Positions 7,964-17,100 of a stretch of DNA of 58,000 nt are shown here, one piece after another. The stretch lies in NCBI GenBank assembly GCA_021776195.1, contig JAJFGK010000078.1, positions 1 through 58,000 of the forward strand. The letters run 5' to 3'. The notes under the pieces were generated by a model. It did no database searches and was not told the DNA's origin. It saw only the letters and a program-made list of their open reading frames with translations. This stretch comes from Kiloniellaceae bacterium. GTDB taxonomy: Bacteria; Pseudomonadota; Alphaproteobacteria; Kiloniellales; Kiloniellaceae. The translations under genes were made by a program, and so were the position numbers. Position 1 is the first letter of the stretch, and every line of letters starts with the position of its first letter.

Positions 7964-8998
7964 ATGCCCGGACCCATCATCGATCCGTTCACGGCGGACG
8001 GTTTCACCATGATCCACCTGACCCGGGGGATCAACGTCTTCCCGGTTCAGTATGGCCGTCTGGCGGAGTTGGGCTTGTTTACGCCCGTACCCATCGCGAC
8101 GCGTTCTGTCGCGGTGGAGCGCTTCGACGGCAAACTTCACCTGCTGCCGACGCGCACGCCTGGCGCTTCAGGCTCTTCCGGCGTCGCGGAGAAGCGCATC
8201 CTGCGCAACTTCACGGTACCGCACATTCCCCATGACGACGCCCTCATGCCCCAGGACTACCAGGGCATCCGCGCGTTCGACACCCAGGACTCGACCCCGG
8301 CGGCCGCGCAGATCCTGGCCCGCAAACTTATGGCGATGCGTCAGAAGCACGATATCACCAAAGAGCATCTGCGGTGGGGCGCGTTGGACGGGATCATCCG
8401 GGATGCAGACGGCTCGGTGATCGTCAATCTCTTCACCGAATTCGAAGTGTCGCAGCACGTCATCGACTTCGACCTTGGTAATGCGGCGACCGACGTTGGG
8501 CAGAAATGCCGCGATCTCAGCCGATACTACGACCAGAACCTAAAGGGTGAGGTCATGAGCGGCATCCACGTCTTCGTCGACAAGTCGTTCTTCGACAAGC
8601 TGATCAAGCACGACTCGATCAAGGATGCTTACAAATTCTATTCTTCGGTCAGTGAACCGCTCCGCGAGGACACTCGGAAGCGGTTCCCGCATCAAGGGGT
8701 GGTCTTCGAAGAGCATCTGGGGGAAGCGCAGGACCTGCTGGAAGACGGCACCACCATCACCCGCAAGTTCCTCGCCACCGACGACGCCGTGGCAATCCCG
8801 CTCGGCACGCTCAACGTGTTCGAGGAGTACAACGCGCCGGCCGACTTCAATGAGACGGCTAACACCCTGGGCCTGCCGCAGTATGCCAAGGTGGTGCCGG
8901 CGAAGTTCGACCGCGGCTGGGACCTCCACACCCAGTCGAACCCTCTGCCGATGTGCAAGCGGCCCGATCTGTTGGTTCGGGCTCACACCTCGAGCTGA
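7964..8998 (+). CDS. Major capsid protein (gpE family)
   Basis: A 344-residue HK97-fold capsid protein of the lambda gpE type. The start ATG 7964 follows GGGAGGGTGCTTGAC. Family features include the N-terminal FTMIHLTRGINVFPVQYGR, the central TKEHLRWGALDGII and the C-terminal FLATDDAVAIPLGT. The gene is followed by an intrinsic terminator at 9026-9047, consistent with its need for high expression. Confidence 0.93.
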   Translation: MPGPIIDPFTADGFTMIHLTRGINVFPVQYGRLAELGLFTPVPIATRSVAVERFDGKLHLLPTRTPGASGSSGVAEKRILRNFTVPHIPHDDALMPQDYQGIRAFDTQDSTPAAAQILARKLMAMRQKHDITKEHLRWGALDGIIRDADGSVIVNLFTEFEVSQHVIDFDLGNAATDVGQKCRDLSRYYDQNLKGEVMSGIHVFVDKSFFDKLIKHDSIKDAYKFYSSVSEPLREDTRKRFPHQGVVFEEHLGEAQDLLEDGTTITRKFLATDDAVAIPLGTLNVFEEYNAPADFNETANTLGLPQYAKVVPAKFDRGWDLHTQSNPLPMCKRPDLLVRAHTSS

Positions 8999-9025
8999 CG
9001 AGTCACGGCGAAGATCGAGAGTCAG

Positions 9026-9047
9026 CCCGGTTCAGACCGGGTTTTTT
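9026..9047 (+). terminator. Intrinsic terminator after capsid gene
   Basis: CCCGGT-TCAG-ACCGGG forms a perfect 6-bp stem followed by six T residues. A second hairpin (CCCGGGCCTCC / GGAGGCTCGGG, 9052-9075) follows without a T run. Downstream genes still belong to the late operon, so read-through or antitermination is expected. Confidence 0.8.
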
Positions 9048-9105
9048 ATTGCCCGGGCCTCCCCGGAGGCTCGGGCTTTGGGACATTTTCAACGCGGAGG
9101 CGATC

Positions 9106-9420
9106 ATGGCGAAATCTGACGAAATCCTTTTGGTGGAAGTCGATCGGCCCGACTACTTGCCATGGGTCGGGGCGACGGTCCATTACGTCCAGCCCGAGAA
9201 CAAGCACTTCGACGGGCCGAATCTCCACCCGGCCATCGTGACCCGCATTTGGAGCGAGACCTGCGTCAACCTGACCGTCATTCCGGACGGCGGCGTGCCT
9301 TATGCCAAGAGTTCGGTCGAACTGAACGGCCACGACAACGGCTCTTCCTGCGGTTGGTGCTGGCCGCCCTTGCCGGAAGCGGCTGCGGATGAACGCAAGG
9401 ACGCCGAGCCGGCCGCATGA
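9106..9420 (+). CDS. Hypothetical phage structural-region protein
   Basis: A 104-residue protein beginning MAKSDEILLVEV behind GCGGAGGCGATC. The core VHYVQPEN, HPAIVTRIWSETCVNLTV and PDGGVPY recurs, from memory, in proteins found between capsid and connector genes of alphaproteobacterial prophages; it resembles a small SH3-like fold. Function is unknown. It ends in ATGA overlap with the next gene. Confidence 0.75.
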   Translation: MAKSDEILLVEVDRPDYLPWVGATVHYVQPENKHFDGPNLHPAIVTRIWSETCVNLTVIPDGGVPYAKSSVELNGHDNGSSCGWCWPPLPEAAADERKDAEPAA

Positions 9421-9776
9421 CCGACCCCTTCGCTGTCGGCAAGACGGCGCTCTACGGCGGGCCGCGGGCGGTCGATGCGTCCTACGTCCCTGCGGGGGGC
9501 GGCGCGGCGGTGCCGGGGCTTCGGGTGATCCTGGAGACGCGGGACCGCCGCGAGGACAGTGGTGGCCGTGGCGGCGGATCCGGGGGTGGGCACCGGGTGC
9601 GGTCCAAGGGGATGACCCTGCGGGTCTTGCGGTCGGCGGTCGCCCTGGTCTCGACCGGCGGGGTCTTCACCTTCACCGACGACGGACGGACCTTCGAAGT
9701 CCTGCGGGAGCCCTTGAGCGAAGACGACCCCCAGCACCTGGATTGGGTGGCGACCGCGAAGGAGACCACCCCGTGA
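9417..9776 (+). CDS. Head-tail connector, FII-like
   Basis: A 119-residue protein in the position of lambda gpFII. It contains a Gly-rich flexible loop (about 48-60) flanked by beta strands, and ends with the TFEVLREPLSEDDPQHLDWVA segment. FII-type proteins complete the head and provide the tail docking site. It is translationally coupled on both sides (ATGA upstream, GTGA downstream). Assignment rests on position, size and weak similarity. Confidence 0.6.
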   Translation: MTDPFAVGKTALYGGPRAVDASYVPAGGGAAVPGLRVILETRDRREDSGGRGGGSGGGHRVRSKGMTLRVLRSAVALVSTGGVFTFTDDGRTFEVLREPLSEDDPQHLDWVATAKETTP

Positions 9777-10492
9777 CGACCCGCTTGCGGCTGAAACGTA
9801 GCGGCCTCGATCCGCGTGGCCTGTCGCGGCGGGCACTGCGCCTGGCGGGGCGGGCCTGGTCCTCGGCGGCGCGCGAGACCGGGCCGGAATTGAAGTTGCG
9901 ACTGCGGCGCCAGGCCCAGCGTGGCTTTCCGAAGTCGACCAAGCTGCCGAATATGTGGGGCGGGAAGTTCCACCCCAACCCGGGCGACGGCCCGCTGGCC
10001 GCGCGCTTCAAGGTCTTCCCCCGGGGCAAGCGCTCGCGGGCGATCATCGAGGGGCTGGCGACCGGCTCGACCAAGCGTCCCAAGCGCGCCCGGACGCTGG
10101 CGTGGCCGACGCCGCCGGTCAAGAAAATGCGGCGCGACCGCTTCCGGGTGACTCCCGGCAACTGGCCGGAACATCGCTTTGGGCCGTTGCAGAAGATTCG
10201 AGGCAGGGGTGGCAACGACGTACTGATCGCGCCCGACGCGACCGAACGTGGCGGTCGGGTCCGCCCGCTGCGTCGCACTCGGGTCAATTCCAAATCCGCT
10301 CGGGCGTCGCGGCGTGTTGCCCTGCGCAGTAAGGACCGACCTCTGGTCGCCTTCATCCTGGCGAAGTCGGCGCGAGGCCTGAAGGTCTTCGAGCCGGTCC
10401 GGGCGCGCAACCGCAGCCGGCGCCGGGCGGCGCAGCGCTTCACTGAAAACCTGACGACGCTGCAGCGCGCAGGCGGGTTGGGACGGGGCTGA
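9773..10492 (+). CDS. Basic minor tail/connector protein (gpZ position)
   Basis: A 239-residue protein, extremely rich in Arg and Lys, starting with GTG at 9773 that overlaps the previous stop. The segment FPKSTKLPNMWGGKFHPN near residue 53 resembles DUF6441-type phage proteins. In gene order it occupies the place of lambda gpZ, between the FII-like and gpU-like genes. The high positive charge may reflect contact with DNA exiting the head. Confidence 0.6.
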   Translation: MTTRLRLKRSGLDPRGLSRRALRLAGRAWSSAARETGPELKLRLRRQAQRGFPKSTKLPNMWGGKFHPNPGDGPLAARFKVFPRGKRSRAIIEGLATGSTKRPKRARTLAWPTPPVKKMRRDRFRVTPGNWPEHRFGPLQKIRGRGGNDVLIAPDATERGGRVRPLRRTRVNSKSARASRRVALRSKDRPLVAFILAKSARGLKVFEPVRARNRSRRRAAQRFTENLTTLQRAGGLGRG

Positions 10493-10510
10493 TGGAGGCC
10501 CGGGCTGATC

Positions 10511-10954
10511 ATGCCAAGTAAACGCAAGGAGATCATCGACAAGGTCGAGGCGCGGCTGGTGGCGAGCGGGCATTTCCAGACCGTCACGCGGAACGAGCGC
10601 GACTACCTGGAGATCGAAGACGCCACCAAGGTGCCGGCCATCCTGATCCAGGACAATGGCCACGACGGCGAGGACCCGGAACAAAGTGTCTGTGCCCTCT
10701 ACACAATGAGCCTGGCGCTGGACTGGACGGTCGTGTCCGACGACCCGGCCACGGCGCTGGACGACTGCTACCTGGCGGTAATCGCCGCCCTGAAACAGCC
10801 AAACCGCTTCCTGGATGAGCTCGTGTCGGACCTTCGGGAAACCGGGCTGAGCCCGGCCGACGACGACTGGGTGGAAGACAGCCTGGCCTGGTCGCAGCAG
10901 GGGGTCGAGATCGACCTGGACCACGAGACGAGTAGTCAAGATCCCAGCGCCTAG
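10511..10954 (+). CDS. Tail terminator-like protein (gpU position)
   Basis: A 147-residue acidic protein. MPSKRKEIIDKVEARLVASG followed by a beta-rich middle (VPAILIQDNGHDGED and YTMSLALDWTVVS) matches the alpha-beta layout of gpU and minor tail family proteins that cap the tail tube. The stop codon lies in the loop of an 8-bp hairpin (10944-10963). Confidence 0.65.
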   Translation: MPSKRKEIIDKVEARLVASGHFQTVTRNERDYLEIEDATKVPAILIQDNGHDGEDPEQSVCALYTMSLALDWTVVSDDPATALDDCYLAVIAALKQPNRFLDELVSDLRETGLSPADDDWVEDSLAWSQQGVEIDLDHETSSQDPSA

Positions 10955-10963
10955 CGGCGCTGG
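10944..10963 (+). terminator. Hairpin with stop codon in its loop
   Basis: CCAGCGCC-TAGC-GGCGCTGG is a perfect 8-bp stem whose loop holds the TAG stop, followed by ATTGTTT. It immediately precedes a copy of the 80-base repeat at 10971. A similar arrangement occurs at 18422-18450. Confidence 0.55.
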
Positions 10964-10970
10964 ATTGTTT

Positions 10971-11055
10971 CATCCCTCAAACGCCGGACGTCGCCGTCCG
11001 GCTCCTTTGCTTTCCTCGCTGCGCTGCGGGCGCGCACCGTCGCGCGCGTTCGGCC
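10971..11055 (+). repeat. 80-base interspersed repeat, copy A
   Basis: Begins CATCCCTCAAACGCCGGACG and ends in the CTGCGGGCGCGCACCGTCGCGCGCGTTCGG region. It is closely similar to two tandem copies at 18462-18538 and 18548-18632, with a fragment at 27281-27307. It lies in the gap between the gpU-like gene and the coiled-coil gene. Confidence 0.75.
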
Positions 11056-11109
11056 AGTCGGATAGGCGGGGGTCTGCGTCAAACAAACTCAAAGAGAGGA
11101 GTCCGGAGC

Positions 11110-11502
11110 ATGACCGAGACGAAAACCGTCACCCGCGCGGAAACGCTGGAGGCGAAGGCGGCGAAATGCCGGGAGGCCGCCGAGGACCCGGAACTGGCGG
11201 CGATCGAGGGCGGCGATCCGATTGCGGAGACCGACAAGGCCCAGGAACGCCGGCGGTTGGCCAAGGATCACGCGCGGTTGGCGCGCCTGGCCGAGGAGGT
11301 TCGCGCAGACGACGAACTGCGCGCGGAGGTCGCCGAAGAAGAGGCCAAGATCCTCGAGAAGGACAAGGCCGCGGCAGCGAAGCGCGCCAAGGCGGCCGAG
11401 AAGTCCGGGGCCAAAGCCGACGTCGTGGCGGACGCACCCCCATCCCAACCTTCCCCCGTGAAGGGGGAAGGGGCTCAGGGCAAGGAAGGATCTGACAAAT
11501 GA
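11110..11502 (+). CDS. Coiled-coil protein of tail module
   Basis: A 130-residue protein, almost entirely charged helix (Ala/Glu/Lys/Arg-rich from residue 1 to 105), predicted coiled coil. The last 20 residues (PPSQPSPVKGEGAQGKEG) are translated from an inserted palindromic repeat at 11440-11475, so the original protein was probably shorter. It lies between the gpU-like and tail tube genes and overlaps the latter by ATGA. Function is unknown. Confidence 0.6.
   Translation: MTETKTVTRAETLEAKAAKCREAAEDPELAAIEGGDPIAETDKAQERRRLAKDHARLARLAEEVRADDELRAEVAEEEAKILEKDKAAAAKRAKAAEKSGAKADVVADAPPSQPSPVKGEGAQGKEGSDK
11440..11476 (+). repeat. Palindromic repeat inside coding sequence
   Basis: CCTTCCCCC-GTGA-AGGGGGAAGG forms a hairpin and belongs to a dispersed repeat type (CCCAACCTTCCCCCTTCAAGGGGGAAGG-like) that I recall from many alphaproteobacterial chromosomes. 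Here it sits in frame at the 3' end of the gene at 11110-11502. Confidence 0.6.
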
Positions 11503-12671
11503 GTGAGTTCACCACCCGCAACAAAGCCTTCTTCATCAAACCCGAAGCCGTCTCCGGGGTCGAAGAGACCTTGGCCCTGGCCGACTTTGTGAAGTGCGAG
11601 GGCCTGACCAGGACCCCGAACTTCGAGCAGATCGACCGGGACGAACACACTGGCACGCTGGACACCAGCGAAGGCCTGGTCGGTGTCGGCGGTTTCGGTT
11701 TCAGCGGCACGGTGCATCTGCGCGGGGCGGGGGTCGCGGGAACGGCGCCGGACTTCAGTCCCTTCTTCCTGGCGGCGGGCTTCGATGAGTTCCTAACCGC
11801 GGCGGACGTCACCGGGACGGCCCAGGGGGGCAGCGCCTCCACGATCCAACTGGCGGCGGCGGCGGTGACCAGCGACAACCAGTTCGAGGGCCATGTGGTC
11901 GAGATCACCGGCGGCACGGGCGCCGGGCAGGTCCGGGTGGTGGATTCCTCGATCGCGGCGAGCGACACCCTGAACACCTTCCCGGACTGGACGGTGACGC
12001 CGGACGCCACCTCGGTCTATTCGGTCCACGCGGCGGCGGTCTATCGTCAGAGCTCGACCGGGTTGGTGACAGCGACCGGCGGGCTCTACGAGAACTCGAG
12101 CAAGGCGGGCCAGAACCCGCGGCTCAGCAAGTCGATCGCCCTGGTCGCCAACCTCAACTTCACCATTGGCGGGCGCGAGTCGCCGCGGGTCGAGTGGACC
12201 ACCACGGGCATCCTGCCTTCGCTGCCGGCCAACGTGGCCAGCCTGGGCACCCCGACGCCGCCCAGCGTCACCGGGCCGGCCTACCGGGACGTGGAGGCCT
12301 TCCTGGGCCAGAACGTGGCAAAGTTCAGCCAGATCACCCTGGACGTGGCCAATGAGATCGCCCAGGCCGACGATCCGACCCAGCTCTACGGGCTGGACGG
12401 GGCCTGCATCGTCTCACGCGGGGCGACGGGCAAGATCAACCCGCGAGGCGGCAACACGGCGGTCCAGGACATCATGGCCGACTGGCTCGGCGAGACCCGC
12501 CGGGCCTTCTGGACCACCTGGGGCACGGTCGCGGGCAACCGCATGTCGCTCTATATCCCGCAACTGAAGTACACCGGAGCCGAAGACGAGGACGTGAACG
12601 GCTTCCTGCACGACGGCGCGCCTTTCGAGGCGAAGTTGCCGGACCGGTCGATGTACTGGTGCTTCCACTAA
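11499..12671 (+). CDS. Major tail tube protein with inserted domain
   Basis: A 390-residue protein in the tail tube position. Residues 1-102 and 178-390 form the tube-type fold (for example GFGFSGTVHLRGAG). Residues 103-177 are an insertion with the motif VEITGGTGAGQVRVV and a closing WTVTPDATSVYSV. The same insertion occurs in the DUF2460 protein at 17558. Such add-on domains usually decorate the outside of the tail. Assignment is by position and fold pattern. Confidence 0.7.
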   Translation: MSEFTTRNKAFFIKPEAVSGVEETLALADFVKCEGLTRTPNFEQIDRDEHTGTLDTSEGLVGVGGFGFSGTVHLRGAGVAGTAPDFSPFFLAAGFDEFLTAADVTGTAQGGSASTIQLAAAAVTSDNQFEGHVVEITGGTGAGQVRVVDSSIAASDTLNTFPDWTVTPDATSVYSVHAAAVYRQSSTGLVTATGGLYENSSKAGQNPRLSKSIALVANLNFTIGGRESPRVEWTTTGILPSLPANVASLGTPTPPSVTGPAYRDVEAFLGQNVAKFSQITLDVANEIAQADDPTQLYGLDGACIVSRGATGKINPRGGNTAVQDIMADWLGETRRAFWTTWGTVAGNRMSLYIPQLKYTGAEDEDVNGFLHDGAPFEAKLPDRSMYWCFH

Positions 12672-12698
12672 GTTGGTTGGGGTAGGGGATCAAGAACG

Positions 12699-13418
12699 AT
12701 GACGAGTCTTTTGAAAAAGGCCGGGGCGATCGAGCGGACGGAGATCGAAGGGGTCACCTATCTATTGCGGGTGCCGGACGACTATCTGCGTGACCAGATC
12801 CACGGCCACATCACCGAAGAAGTCGGTCGCTTGCCGAGCGAGGCGGACATTCATAAGCGGTTGAAGGCGGGACTAAAGAAAGTCCGCCTGGATCGCAGCG
12901 AAGAGCCTGGCCTAGTTGGTGAGGTCGACCGCGCGTTGGGCGGGCTGGAACGTTGGCAAGACTTGCGCGAGGAACTGCAGGAGCCGGTGCAGGTTCTCAC
13001 GGGACTGATTGACGATATCAAGAATTGTGAAGACCCGGAAGCTGAAGCGGCCTTGCGGACTCAATTGACCGATCACGAGGGTGAATGGCGCGACCGGCTC
13101 GACGAATTTGAAGTCCTGACCGAAGAGGTCGAATCACTCTCCGAACAGCTTCAGTCGCAATGGCCGCCCTATCGGTTCATGCTTGCGCAACAAGCGCGCT
13201 GGCTGAAGTTGTATGACCGGGAATCCTTGCGCTTCCTCCTTGTGGGCAGTGACGGTTTGACGACGTCTAACGGTGACCAGGCTGGCGGCGACCTACTAAT
13301 GGACGGGGAGGTGATGCCCCGCGGCGAGGTCGAGCGGATACCCCGCTCCGTCAAGCAGACTCTCATGGCCAAGGCCCATGCCTTGTTGTCTTTGGACGAG
13401 GCGGCAACAAAAAACTGA
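12699..13418 (+). CDS. Tail assembly chaperone, G-like product
   Basis: A 239-residue acidic helical protein between the tail tube and tape measure genes, the place of lambda gpG. Residues 85-155 are rich in Glu and Leu. The gene ends AACTGA directly within a slippery A AAA AAC sequence, so part of the ribosomes should shift frame and make the longer GT-like form ending at 13744. The chaperone would coat the tape measure protein during tail assembly. Confidence 0.75.
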   Translation: MTSLLKKAGAIERTEIEGVTYLLRVPDDYLRDQIHGHITEEVGRLPSEADIHKRLKAGLKKVRLDRSEEPGLVGEVDRALGGLERWQDLREELQEPVQVLTGLIDDIKNCEDPEAEAALRTQLTDHEGEWRDRLDEFEVLTEEVESLSEQLQSQWPPYRFMLAQQARWLKLYDRESLRFLLVGSDGLTTSNGDQAGGDLLMDGEVMPRGEVERIPRSVKQTLMAKAHALLSLDEAATKN

Positions 13419-13744
13419 CACTCGCCGCCCTGTGGGCCGTCCGACAGGATGACTTCGAGGGCGGCGAGGACTTCGCCCCAGCCACGCCGGCCCATCGGCC
13501 CATCGACGTCTGGAACTACCCGCAGGTCGGCCTGCCGATCTTGCGGGGGCACCCAAAACACAGCGTCTGTCAAAGCGCTATCCGGATGGTCGAGTGCTGG
13601 CGGGCGGCTGGCGGCGGAATGGGTGGGCCGGGGCCGCTGCCTCAGTCCGGCGGACTGGCCGAGCAGGCGGTCACGACACTAGAGGCATTCCGGCTCTTTT
13701 CATCGATCGAGGCGAAGTTGAGGCCGGCGGGCAGGGGAGGTTAG
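12699..13744 (+). CDS. Tail assembly chaperone GT fusion by -1 frameshift
   Basis: A -1 slip on A AAA AAC (13409-13415) continues into a 109-codon frame beginning LTLAALWAVRQDDFEGGEDF and ending GRGG at TAG 13742-13744. The predicted product has 348 residues. Stimulating structure: a perfect 11-bp stem, CTCGCCGCCCT (13421-13431) with AGGGCGGCGAG (13458-13468), starts 5 bases after the slip site. The downstream frame has no good start of its own, supporting expression only as a fusion, as for lambda G/GT. Confidence 0.75.
13409..13468 (+). promoter_or_regulatory. Programmed -1 frameshift signal
   Basis: Slippery heptamer A AAA AAC, the zero-frame stop TGA immediately after it, a 5-nt spacer and an 11-bp GC-rich stem with a 26-nt loop. 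The layout is that of classical -1 frameshift sites. Confidence 0.75.
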
Positions 13745-14034
13745 CGAGGCTCCACGAGGAATGAGCCGTCGGGACGGCGCACAATCCGATAGAGAAACGC
13801 GCCGCCTTCGCACTGCACCTTGACCTCGCGGCCCCGGTGGGTGCGGCGCGCCTTGAAGCCAATACTCACATAGTCGCACTCGTAGTTGGCGAGCCGAATG
13901 GCGCTGGCGAAAAGCTGGTGGTCGCTGTCCGACCAGGCGGATTGCTGTGGCGGCCTGTCGACGCTCGCGCCGAGGGCCATGATGGCGATGAAGACCGCCA
14001 GCAAAACGAGAGTTGTCAATCCCAGCGTCCTCAT
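13741..14034 (-). CDS. Small exported protein (moron)
   Basis: A 97-residue protein on the opposite strand from all surrounding late genes. Residues 1-24 (MRTLGLTTLVLLAVFIAIMA) form a signal peptide or membrane anchor, and the mature part has two Cys (NYECDYVS and KVQCEGG) able to form a disulfide. The stop overlaps the convergent GT frame by 3 bases. Start ATG 14034 follows CGGAGCC. This isolated, antisense, exported gene looks like a moron expressed by the lysogen. Family unknown. Confidence 0.65.
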   Translation of the reverse strand: MRTLGLTTLVLLAVFIAIMALGASVDRPPQQSAWSDSDHQLFASAIRLANYECDYVSIGFKARRTHRGREVKVQCEGGAFLYRIVRRPDGSFLVEPR

Positions 14035-14136
14035 GGCTCCGTCCGCCAGTGGGCCTCCGCCGCAGTCTACACCGTTTAGCGGCTGTGATCCACGAAGGGT
14101 TTCAGTCGCGGCAGCCGCCGCAATCAAGGAGCGATC

Positions 14137-17100
14137 ATGACTTCCAACGCCGACCCAAAAATCTTCCTGGCCGTCGAGCTTGCCGGCGGGCGACGGGTCG
14201 AGATCGATTTCCGGCGTATCGAGCAGGCGGGAACCCGGGCGATGACCGCCCTGGATCGTTCGGCGCGGGGCGGCGTCGGCGGATTGACACGGCTTGACAG
14301 CAGCTCGAAAGCACTTGATCGAACCACGAAGGGCTTGACCGCGACTCAGTCCCGGTTCCGCGACAAACTGCGCGACACCGCGGCGACCTTGGCGGTGGTG
14401 CAGGGGCCGCTTGGCCCGATCGCTGGACGTTTCACCGCCCTAGCCGCGGCGATGGGCCGGGTGGGAATCGCCGGCGGTGTGGTGATCGGCGTCATAGCGG
14501 CGGTGTCTGCGGGGGTGATCGGTGGTGCCCGGGCCGCGGCGCGTGCCGAGCGTCAGTTCGAGCGCATCGAAAAACAGATTCGCGCGACCGGGTTCGCCGC
14601 AGGTCAGACCAGCGCCGATATCCAGGAACTGAGCGACGATCTGGCGACCGACACCTTCGCCGGACGGGAGGGCGCGCGGGATGCGGCGTCGGTCCTCTTG
14701 ACGTTCCGATCGGTGCGCGGCGACACCTTCGAGCGCGCCCTTCGCCTCTCTCAAGACCTGGCCGAGGTCTTCGGCGGCGACCTGCGCACCGCGGCGGTCC
14801 GCCTCGGGCGTGTGCTGGAGGACCCTGCGCGCAACATGGACGGCCTTGGGCGGTCCGGTGTGGTGTTGAACGACGCCTTGCGATCCCAGATCAGGCTGCT
14901 TCAAGAGACCGGCGACAGGGCCGCCGCAGTTGCGTTGATCCTCAAGACCCTCGAGGACCGCGTTGGGGGTGCCGGCGCTGGGGAGGGCGTCTCGGCCGAG
15001 GTCGACACGCTGGGCGACAAATGGACCGAGATGCTGGAGAAGCTGGGCGCTACCGGCGCAGTGCAGGCGGGGACCGAGGCGTTCCTGACCGCCGTCGAGA
15101 CAGCGATCGACGGGACGATCCTCGCCCTCGACAGGCTAGAAGACGCGCCGCTGGGCAAGCGCTTCGCCGCGGTTGCGTCCGAGATCGCCGAACTCAAGGT
15201 CGAACTGGACCAGGCGCAAAGCGCGCTCAAGTCGCCTGATCTCAGCGATACAGCGCGTGCCTCGGCGCGCGACGAAGTGGCCCTCCTAAGCGGATTGATG
15301 GAAGAGGCGCGGCGTACCCAAGCAGACCTCGGTGAAGAGCTTCTGGCCCTGCAGAGCGACCGGCGCGCCGCGATCCAGGGTGCGATTCTGGGTGACATGG
15401 AGGCGGCGCGGGACGACTTGTCCGGACTACTGCGCTCGATCGACGACGCCACCTCCAAGCTGTCTGGCAACAAGGCCGGGCAGATCCGCTCCGAGTTCGA
15501 AAAGACGATCGCGCAGATCGAAAGCCTGGTTAAAAAGTTCCCGGAGTTGGGGCCGCAGGGCGACCGAGCTCGGTTCGCGGCCGAAAGCCTTTTGGACTCG
15601 CGGCTCGCGAGATTGCCCCAGGGTCAGGACCAACGGATTCTGGCCGAATTGGTGAAGCAGGAGGCGCTGCAAGGGCTCAGAACGCCACGGGCGCGGGCGA
15701 TCGAGACCACAGGTCGGCGTGTCGGCCCGGACAGCCGTGGATTGGCTCGCGCGGCCCAGGCGAGGATCTTCGACGCCAAACAAGGCGAGGCTAACGAGAA
15801 GGTCGTCGAGGGGCTGCGCGAAGAACTGCGACTGCTGGGCCTGACCACGGAAGCGCGCGAGGCGGCCAACGCCAGCCGTCGTGTCGCCGGCGAGAGCGCG
15901 GCAAGTGAATCTCAACGCATCGAGGCTGTCGGGTTGGCGGCAGCGATCAGTGCCGCGCGCACCCGTCAGGCCGATGAAAAGAGACTTGAGACCCTGCGCC
16001 AGGAAATCGCGCTGGTTGGGCTTTCGGAAGAGTCGCTGGCGCAGGAAACTGCGGCCCAGGAAGTCTCTAACGCCGCGAAGGCACAAGCTCGATCGCTGGG
16101 CTTGGAAAAGCTCCGCCGCGAGCAGGCAGCGGCCAATCGTGACCTCGCTGACTCACTAGAAGAGGAGGTCCGCCTGCTGGGCCTCTCAAACCGCGAGAAT
16201 GAGATCGCGGTGGCCCTCAGCACCGTCGCCGGACGTCAGACCGCGATCGAGTCCGCCGCGATGCGCGATCTGGCGGTGCGGCTCGTGGAGGCTCGCGAGG
16301 CTCGCAGGGTGATGAACCAGTCCATTCGCGAAGGCGAATCCCTGACCCTCTCTCTCCGCACCGCCCAGGAGGTTTTTGACGACGAACTGGCGCGGAGCCT
16401 GGAACTTTACAACCAGGGCATCATTTCCCTGGAGACGTTGCGGCGCAACACCGAGCGCCTGACCGAGGAACTAAACCGCAGCAACCCTGTCTTGGAGGCT
16501 TGGAAGGATACGAGCTTCGAGACAGTCGGCATTCTGCGCGACCTGGCGGACGGCACCGAAACGCTCCTCGGCGCCCTCGAACGTTTGGCGGATTTCCTCG
16601 TCGACCGTTTCGTCTTCGATCCGCTGTTTCGCGAGATAGAGGGGGTCATCGACAGGATTGGCGGCCCCAACGCGGGGCAGATCGCATCCGACGTCCAGAC
16701 CCTGGGGCAGAACGGCTTCGGCGACCAGGCGGACCGGACCATTGCCGACAACCCCGATATCTTCGGCGGCGGTGCCAACCCTACGGACCTGCTCGCGGAC
16801 ACGCCCTTCGATAAGGTGGGCGAGGAAGCCCGTAAAGTCGGCGAGACCTTCGGCGAACTGGGCACGGCGATCACGCCCTCGGTGGCCGGCCTGGGCGAAC
16901 AGATCCCGGGCGCCGTGGCCTCGACCGTGCTGGCGGAAACCGGCGCGGCGGTTTCGTCCCAGGTGGGGTCCGCGGTGACAAATCAGGCCACCACCACCAC
17001 GGTCGCGGCGTCGGGCAAGACCGTGCTGGCGCTGGTCGAACTGACCGCCGCGGCAGAGATCGCCGCCGCGGCGCTGGCGACCGTCGGCGCGTCCCGAGGG

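Noticed and set aside
9482..10939. 485-codon minus-strand frame across the connector genes
   Set aside because: Overlaps three coupled plus-strand structural genes. Its composition (Arg/Pro/Ala rich) is typical of an antisense frame in high-GC DNA.
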